A program made the position numbers and the translations under genes. 44,405 nucleotides of DNA from the NCBI GenBank assembly GCA_035651995.1, contig DASRER010000008.1, positions 68,065 to 112,469 on the forward strand. The letters are read 5' to 3'. Positions 39,501 to 44,405 of this stretch are shown here, one piece after another. Each line of letters begins with the position of its first letter. The stretch's first letter is position 1. Under the pieces are notes generated by a model. The model was not told the origin of the DNA. It worked only from the letters and a program-made list of their open reading frames with translations, and made no database searches. Origin of the DNA: Terriglobales bacterium. Lineage in GTDB: Bacteria > Acidobacteriota > Terriglobia > Terriglobales > Acidobacteriaceae.

Positions 39501-40808
39501 GTGCGACGTGCCCGCGTATTGCTCCTGCTTCTCGCTGGCTGTGCTGCCAGCGCCGACGCTCAAACCAACGCCATCGATCCAGACCTTGCCGCGGGCTACA
39601 TCCGCGACCTGCAGGCCACGTCTGACGCCGACGCCGGCAGACTCTGGGGCGTGCCGCTGTGCGGGCCGTTCTTCTTTGTTGACCCGGAGACGCATGCCGT
39701 CGTCGCCAACCAGGCTGACGCGGAAGGGAAGCTGAAGCCGCAGGGCAGCGTCTTCACCGGCACGCTGCCGCCGGAAGTCAGCCCGGCCAACACCGCCATC
39801 AACTGGGCGGGCGTCCATTGGACGATGGTGATGTGGCCAGTGAGCCAGTTCCGGCAGCCGCGCCGCCGGTTGCTGGCGCACGAATGCTTCCATCGAATAC
39901 AGGATTCGATCGGCCTCCCCGGCCGGGACGCCATCAACAGCCATCTCGACTCGATGGCGGGACGGACCTGGCTGCAACTCGAGTGGCGTGCGCTGGAGCG
40001 CGCGCTGCGCCAGCGCGGCAAGGACCGCCGCGTGGCAGCCGCCGACGCGCTGCTGTTTCGCGCCTATCGCCGCTCGCTGTTTCCCGACGCAGCCGAGCGC
40101 GAGAACGCGCTGGAGATGAACGAAGGGCTGGCCGAATACACCGGCGTGAAGATCAGCGCCTCGACGCCCGAGGAATTTGCGGTGCTTGCCGACTTCGCGG
40201 TCCGGCAGGGCACAGCGAACGCCACTTTCGTTCGCTCCTTCGCGTACGCGTCCGGACCGGCATACGGTGCGCTGCTCGACCTGAGCGGCAAGCCGTGGCG
40301 CCCCCGCGCCAAAGAGGTGAAGGACCTCGGCCAGCTTCTCGCCGCGGCGTATTCCATTCGCGTGCCATCGCCCGTCACGAAGATGCAAGCGGAAGCCCGC
40401 GCCGCCGAGTACAACGCCGACGAAGTGTTTGCCGCTGAGCAGCGCCGCGACCGTGTGCGCCAGCAGCGTGTGGCCGACGCGCGCAAGAAGCTGATCGATG
40501 GGCCCGTGCTCGTGCTGCCGGTTGGCAACAGCTTCAACTACTCCTACGATCCCAACACCGTGGTCGCCATCGATAGCAACAATACGGTGTATCCACGCTG
40601 CCGCCTCACCGATGAGTGGGGCATCCTCGACGTTTCCGGCAGCGCGCTCCTCATCCGCGACGCCGCCGGCAAGGTGCAGCGCGCCCACGTTCCCGCACCC
40701 GCCTCCGCCGCCGACAGCAAGGGCGACGGTTGGACGCTCACGTTGAATCCTGGCTGGCGCCTGGTCGCGGGCGAGCGCGCGGGAGACTTGACGATTTCGA
40801 AGCAGTAG
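39501..40808 (+). CDS. putative zincin metallopeptidase lipoprotein
   Basis: 435 aa from GTG 39501 (GAGGT 6 nt upstream); the open frame runs further upstream across the Fur-box region but without meaning. The N-terminus VRRARVLLLLLAGCAASADAQ has a good lipobox (LAGC). A zinc motif HECFH lies in RRRLLAHECFHRIQDSIGLP, and downstream ALEMNEGLAEYTGV provides a Glu as possible third ligand, as in gluzincins. Later LTLNPGWRLVAGERAGDL closes a beta-rich C-terminal part. I recognise no characterised family, so substrate is unknown. It is divergent from the iron operon and shares its 225-nt control region, so it may share iron control (inferred). Confidence 0.78.
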   Translation: MRRARVLLLLLAGCAASADAQTNAIDPDLAAGYIRDLQATSDADAGRLWGVPLCGPFFFVDPETHAVVANQADAEGKLKPQGSVFTGTLPPEVSPANTAINWAGVHWTMVMWPVSQFRQPRRRLLAHECFHRIQDSIGLPGRDAINSHLDSMAGRTWLQLEWRALERALRQRGKDRRVAAADALLFRAYRRSLFPDAAERENALEMNEGLAEYTGVKISASTPEEFAVLADFAVRQGTANATFVRSFAYASGPAYGALLDLSGKPWRPRAKEVKDLGQLLAAAYSIRVPSPVTKMQAEARAAEYNADEVFAAEQRRDRVRQQRVADARKKLIDGPVLVLPVGNSFNYSYDPNTVVAIDSNNTVYPRCRLTDEWGILDVSGSALLIRDAAGKVQRAHVPAPASAADSKGDGWTLTLNPGWRLVAGERAGDLTISKQ

Positions 40809-40878
40809 GTAAGCGCCTTCCAGTACTGCACAACTGTTCCGATTGACTTCGCGGCCTCGGTGAACGAGAGTACCGCGG

Positions 40879-41556
40879 ATGGCGCGCGATGGGTTGCACA
40901 ACTTCCGGCTCCCGAAGACTCGTGTGGAGTTTCTCGCTGATGGCGTCTTCGCCATTGTCATGACGCTGCTCGTGCTCGAACTGAAAGTTCCCGAGCTGTC
41001 GCGCTCCGTCACCGCGTCGGAATTGCTGCACGAGCTGAAGCACCTCGGCCCGGTTTTCCTGGCTTTCTGCATCACGTTTATCCTCGCCGGAACGTACTGG
41101 TTCTTTCACAACCTGAGCATGGAGTTTGTGACCCACGCCAACCAGAAGCTGGCATTCATCAACGTCGGATTCTTGTTCTTCATCTCGCTGTTCCCGTTCA
41201 GCGCGGCGCTGCTCGGCCACTTCATCAGGAACCCGGTCGCGCAGGTTGCGTACTTCGGCAATCAGGCTGGGGCTGCCTTATTTCTGGTGCTGAATTGGCG
41301 TTATGCGAGGCGGGCGTCGCTGCTGGGGAAGGTGGATCCGGTCATCGCTGCCAAACTCAACTGGCGCTTGGGCGCATTGGCCATCGCGACGCTCGCCGCC
41401 GCCGTGGTGGCATTCTTCGACCAACGGTTCAGCTTCTGGCTCGTGCCTTTGTCGGTCATGGGCAGTCGCGTGGTGGCGCGGTTTCGCGAAAAAAATGCTA
41501 AACCTGGCTCGCATCATGAGACGGAGACCACCGCCGCGGCGCACAGCGGCGAATAG
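40879..41556 (+). CDS. TMEM175/DUF1211-type membrane protein, probable potassium channel
   Basis: 225 aa. The first helix has the TMEM175 signature RVEFLADGVFAIVMTLLVLELKVPE (R..EF.DGVFAI..TLLVLEL), where family proteins place their potassium filter. About six helices: GPVFLAFCITFILAGTYWFFHN, LAFINVGFLFFISLFPFSAALLGHF, YFGNQAGAALFLVLNW, LGALAIATLAAAVVAFF and FSFWLVPLSVMGSRVV. Bacterial members act as K+ channels (established for a few); here that is by family. It lies 70 nt after the zincin-like gene on the same strand, with no clear ribosome-binding site. The tail is His/Glu-rich (SHHETETTAAAH). Confidence 0.88.
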   Translation: MARDGLHNFRLPKTRVEFLADGVFAIVMTLLVLELKVPELSRSVTASELLHELKHLGPVFLAFCITFILAGTYWFFHNLSMEFVTHANQKLAFINVGFLFFISLFPFSAALLGHFIRNPVAQVAYFGNQAGAALFLVLNWRYARRASLLGKVDPVIAAKLNWRLGALAIATLAAAVVAFFDQRFSFWLVPLSVMGSRVVARFREKNAKPGSHHETETTAAAHSGE

Positions 41557-41632
41557 CGGATTCCGCTGTTGCCGCGCGTGATGCCGCTCCGTCTGTGACC
41601 GAAATCACTGCCGCCGCCTCGCGCCCCTGCCG

Positions 41633-41638
41633 TATAAT
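41633..41638 (+). promoter_or_regulatory. TATAAT -10 box of korAB
   Basis: Perfect TATAAT 69 nt before the korA ATG; leader of about 60 nt with GAAAGGGAAG as ribosome-binding region. No clear -35. Confidence 0.5.
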
Positions 41639-41707
41639 CGACTGTTATCCGTAACAACCAGCAAGCCAACCGTCTTATTTCCTCAGCACTGAAAGGGAAG
41701 CAGTCGC

Positions 41708-43546
41708 ATGGCAACTGTTGATATCGCCCCGCAGGCTGGCCAGAAACGCCCCGGGGGCAAACCGGTCATCAACGACTTCAGCATCCAGGTCGCCACGGTG
41801 AACGGATCGGGCTCGCAAACCGCCAACATGGTCCTGCTGCGCACCATCTTCCAGATGGGCGTTCCGGTCTCAGGCAAGAACCTGTTTCCGTCGAACATCG
41901 CCGGCCTTCCGACGTGGTTCACCATCCGCGCCAGCAAGGACGGCTACATTGCGCGCAAGAAGGAAATCGACTTCCTCGTCTGCATGAATCCGGAAACGGC
42001 CGAGGAAGACGTGATGACGCTCGCCGCCGGCGGCGCCGTGCTCTACGACGAGCCGCTGGGCCTCAACAAGCTCCGCAGGGACCTGACCTTCTACGCCGTT
42101 CCCTACGACAAGCTGGTGGCCGCTGTCTGTCCGGACGCGAAGCTGCGCAAGCTCGTCAGGAACATGATTTACGTCGGGGTTGTCGGCTACCTGCTTTCGC
42201 TCGACATGGCCGAGGTGGAAAAGGCTCTGCGCAAGCAGTTCAAGAAAAAAGTGAAGGCCGCCGACCTGAACTGGGGCGCCGCCAAGGCCGGTTACGACTA
42301 CGCCGCCGCGTCGCTCACCAAGGCCGACCCGTTCAAGGTCGAGCGTATGAACGAGAACCAGGGCAAGATCATTATCGACGGCAACGCGGCGGCTGCGCTG
42401 GGCTGCATGTTCGCCGGCTGCACCGTCGTCACCTGGTATCCCATCACGCCGTCGTCCTCACTGTGCGAGCAGCTCATCGATTACATGAAGCGCTTCCGCA
42501 TTGGCCCCGACGGCAAGGCCACCTTCGCCATCGTGCAGGCGGAAGACGAGCTGGCCGCCATCGGCATGGTGCTCGGCGCCGGATGGGCGGGCGCGCGCTC
42601 GATGACCTCCACCGCCGGGCCAGGCATCTCGCTCATGTCGGAATTCGCGGGTCTGGGCTACTACGCCGAAATCCCCGGGGTGATCTGGAACATCGAGCGC
42701 GTAGGCCCTTCCACCGGCCTGCCCACGCGCACGTCGCAGGGCGACGTCATCTCGACCGCGTTCCTCTCGCACGGCGATACCAAGCACATCATGCTGTTCC
42801 CCGGCTCGGTGGCCGAATGCTTCACCATGGCCGGCGAGGCGTTCGACCTGGCGGAGAAATTCCAGACGCCCATCTTCGTGATGAGCGACCTGGACCTGGG
42901 CATGAACAACTGGATGTCGGACCCGTTCCCGTATCCGACCAAGCCGATCGCCCGCGGCAAGGTGCTCACCAAGGAAGACCTCGACCGCCTCGGATCGTTC
43001 GCGCGCTACAAAGATGTGGACGGCGACGGCATCGGCTACCGCACCCTGCCCGGCACCGACCATCCCGCCGCGTCATACTTCACCCGCGGCAGCGGACACA
43101 ACGAGAACGCCAGGTACAGCGAGCGGCCCGACGACTACCAGAACAACCTCGACCGGCTGAACCACAAGTTCGAGACGGCTCGCAGCTTCGTTCCGAAACC
43201 CGAAAAAGTCGCCGAGGGGACGAGCAACATCGGCATCATCTGTTACGGCACCAGTCACTGGGCGGTGTTCGAGAGCCGCGACCAGCTGAAGAAGGAATAC
43301 GGCGTGCAGACTGATTACCTGCGCCTGCGTGCGTATCCCTTCAACCGCGACGTGCACGAGTTCGTCGAGAAGCACGAGCGCGTGTACGTCGTGGAGCAGA
43401 ACCGCGACGCGCAGATGCTCTCGCTGCTGAAGCTGGACCTGCCGGCCGACAAGGTCACCCGCCTGCGCAGCGTGAGGCACTATAACGGCCTGCCGATCGA
43501 CGCCCGCAGCGTGACCGACGAGATCATTTCGCAGGAAGGGAAGTAG
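41708..43546 (+). CDS. korA: 2-oxoacid:ferredoxin oxidoreductase, fused gamma-alpha subunit
   Basis: 612 aa. Residues 1-195 form the gamma domain: FSIQVATVNGSGSQTANMVLLRTIFQMGVPVSGKNLFPSNIAGLPTW. From about 215 the alpha domain follows: GQGKI-like NQGKIIIDGNAAAALGCMFAGCTVVTWYPITPSSSLCEQLIDYM (the YPITPS signature), QAEDELAAIGMVLGAGWAGARSMTSTAGPGISLM, RTSQGD, and a C-terminal transketolase-like part (NIGIICYGTSHWAVFESRDQLK). With the beta subunit and ferredoxin it converts 2-oxoglutarate (or a related 2-oxoacid) and CoA to acyl-CoA and CO2. Fused gamma-alpha of about 610 aa matches KorA of aerobic soil bacteria. A second open frame inside it is a shadow. korB follows after 99 nt. Confidence 0.94.
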   Translation: MATVDIAPQAGQKRPGGKPVINDFSIQVATVNGSGSQTANMVLLRTIFQMGVPVSGKNLFPSNIAGLPTWFTIRASKDGYIARKKEIDFLVCMNPETAEEDVMTLAAGGAVLYDEPLGLNKLRRDLTFYAVPYDKLVAAVCPDAKLRKLVRNMIYVGVVGYLLSLDMAEVEKALRKQFKKKVKAADLNWGAAKAGYDYAAASLTKADPFKVERMNENQGKIIIDGNAAAALGCMFAGCTVVTWYPITPSSSLCEQLIDYMKRFRIGPDGKATFAIVQAEDELAAIGMVLGAGWAGARSMTSTAGPGISLMSEFAGLGYYAEIPGVIWNIERVGPSTGLPTRTSQGDVISTAFLSHGDTKHIMLFPGSVAECFTMAGEAFDLAEKFQTPIFVMSDLDLGMNNWMSDPFPYPTKPIARGKVLTKEDLDRLGSFARYKDVDGDGIGYRTLPGTDHPAASYFTRGSGHNENARYSERPDDYQNNLDRLNHKFETARSFVPKPEKVAEGTSNIGIICYGTSHWAVFESRDQLKKEYGVQTDYLRLRAYPFNRDVHEFVEKHERVYVVEQNRDAQMLSLLKLDLPADKVTRLRSVRHYNGLPIDARSVTDEIISQEGK

Positions 43547-43555
43547 GGACATTGT

Positions 43556-43630
43556 CGAAGTGCGCAATTGCGGAATTGCCGAACTTCGGCCCCTGCGACT
43601 TTGATTTTCAATTCCGCACTTCGGCAATTA
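43556..43630. repeat. palindromic dispersed repeat between korA and korB
   Basis: CGAAGTGCGCAATTG (43556-43570) and CAATTCCGCACTTCG (43609-43623) pair with one mismatch. The interior and edge carry GGAATTGCCGAA and CGGCAATT, the same AATTCGGCAATT family seen at 751-772 and 14523-14545. It interrupts the kor operon. Confidence 0.65.
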
Positions 43631-43645
43631 AGGGACACGATAATC

Positions 43646-44405
43646 ATGGCTACGACTCCAACTTCCAGCACTCCATCGGCTCCGCCGCCGAAAACAAACC
43701 GCATCGGCCTTTCCGTCGTTGACTACAAGGGCGGCAAGACCACGCTCTGCGCCGGCTGCGGGCACAACGCCATCTCCGAGCGCATCCTGGAGGCGATGTA
43801 CGAAATGGGCGTGAAGCCGGAGCGCGTCGCCAAGCTCTCGGGCATCGGCTGCTCGTCGAAGAGCCCGGCGTACTTCATGAGCCGCTCGCACTCCTTCAAC
43901 GCGGTCCACGGGCGCATGCCCTCGGTCGCCACCGGCGCCGTGCTCGCCAACCGCTCGCTGCTGGCGCTCGGCGTTTCCGGCGACGGCGACACCGCCTCCA
44001 TCGGCATGGGCCAGTTCGTCCATCTGCTGCGCCGCAATCTCCCCATGATCTACATCATCGAGGACAACGGCGTCTACGGGCTGACGAAGGGCCAGTTCTC
44101 GGCAACGGCCGACCTCGGCTCGAAGCTGAAGACCGGCTCGCCGAACGATCTGCCGCCGTTCGATTGCTGCGCCCTCGCGTTGAAGTGGGGCGCCACGTTC
44201 GTCGCGCGTTCCTTCAGCGGCGATAAGAAGCAGCTCCAGGCGCTGATCAAGGCTGCCATCTCGCACAACGGCCTCTCGGTCATCGACGTGGTCTCCCCGT
44301 GCGTTACTTTCAACGACCACGAAGGCTCCACCAAGAGCTACGGCTACGTGAAAGAGCACGAAGAGGCCCTGCACGAGCTCGATTACGTCCCGTACTTCGA
44401 GGAGA
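43646..44405 (+). CDS. korB: 2-oxoacid:ferredoxin oxidoreductase beta subunit (gene runs off the right edge)
   Basis: 253 codons from ATG 43646, no stop to the end. After a Thr/Ser/Pro-rich lead (MATTPTSSTPSAPPPKTNR) comes the beta-subunit pattern: TTLCAGCGHNAISERIL (CxxC plus GH, for the cluster and thiamine diphosphate), LSGIGCSSKSPAYFMSRSHSFNAVHGRMPSVATG, and the TPP motif GVSGDGDTASIGMGQFVHLLRRN followed by IIEDNGVYGLTKGQFSATA. FARSFSGDKKQL-like VARSFSGDKKQLQAL and DVVSPCVTFNDHEGS are also family features. Pairs with korA. The last part, usually another 40-90 residues, is outside the window. Confidence 0.94.
   Translation, partial: MATTPTSSTPSAPPPKTNRIGLSVVDYKGGKTTLCAGCGHNAISERILEAMYEMGVKPERVAKLSGIGCSSKSPAYFMSRSHSFNAVHGRMPSVATGAVLANRSLLALGVSGDGDTASIGMGQFVHLLRRNLPMIYIIEDNGVYGLTKGQFSATADLGSKLKTGSPNDLPPFDCCALALKWGATFVARSFSGDKKQLQALIKAAISHNGLSVIDVVSPCVTFNDHEGSTKSYGYVKEHEEALHELDYVPYFEE

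Noticed and set aside
41914-43314. 466-codon open frame within korA
   Set aside because: Same-strand shadow in another frame; Arg/His-rich, no homology, while korA shows all family motifs.
1-44405. CRISPR array, rRNA, tRNA, insertion sequence or prophage genes
   Set aside because: No regularly spaced direct repeats, no tRNA-like cloverleaf, no transposase or phage protein seen in any frame. The repeats present are short palindromic dispersed elements.

Overview
The window is high-GC bacterial chromosome, about 60-65% G+C by eye, densely coded on both strands. Gene content points to the Acidobacteriota (Terriglobia or a relative): a DUF5715 protein, a single-subunit cytochrome b558-type SdhC, a DUF2911-TPR protein, fused gamma-alpha 2-oxoacid:ferredoxin oxidoreductase, a lone PEP-CTERM protein, and families of short dispersed palindromic repeats in the gaps. 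The lineage is inferred from gene style; no rRNA or tRNA gene is visible to confirm it.

Layout. 1-510: 5' part of a DUF5715 gene (minus). 780-4092: sdhC-sdhA-sdhB (minus) behind a good sigma70-type promoter. 4141-4353: possible ClpX-type zinc-finger minigene. 4465-6608: DUF2911-TPR, GAF and DUF1059 proteins. 6812-10687: GT2 glycosyltransferase, a polytopic membrane protein and a PLP aminotransferase, the last two divergent from a very short shared promoter region. 11050-12987: TPR protein, a frameshifted Tat-cupin remnant and a PEP-CTERM protein. 13249-18854: 2-hydroxyacid dehydrogenase, BON protein, small exported protein, CBS protein, BON-SRPBCC protein and a Tat-exported class V aminotransferase. 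19319-22427: M48 metallopeptidase, two small proteins, and an ECF sigma factor overlapping its zinc-finger anti-sigma factor. 22740-26717: GAF-type protein, Slt-type lytic transglycosylase and a glycine-zipper protein. 26943-29553: glutamate dehydrogenase with an atypical HypA-like gene upstream, a MerR pseudogene, then lspA. 29596-32472: ileS, in operon with lspA. 33169-34167: TonB-like protein. 34303-39275: an iron-transport operon. 39501-41556: zincin-like lipoprotein and TMEM175-type channel. 41708-44405: korA and 5' part of korB.

The most interesting locus is 34303-39374. A 23-bp perfect palindrome resembling a Fur box overlaps a plausible promoter. It precedes an FTR1 iron permease fused to a DUF2318 Cys-rich domain, then two FtsX/MacB-type permeases, then an ABC ATPase whose C-terminal part is a DtxR/MntR-type metal-sensor domain with most metal ligands kept and a His-rich insert. 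I infer a Cj1658-1663-like iron uptake machine in which the ATPase carries its own metal sensor: either a moonlighting repressor or a direct metal gate on the transporter.

Other themes are TATAAT boxes unusually close to start codons (two spaced for leaderless mRNA), TTG/GTG starts chosen by Shine-Dalgarno position, several decayed gene remnants, and modular dispersed repeats that also sit inside two operons (iron transport, korAB).
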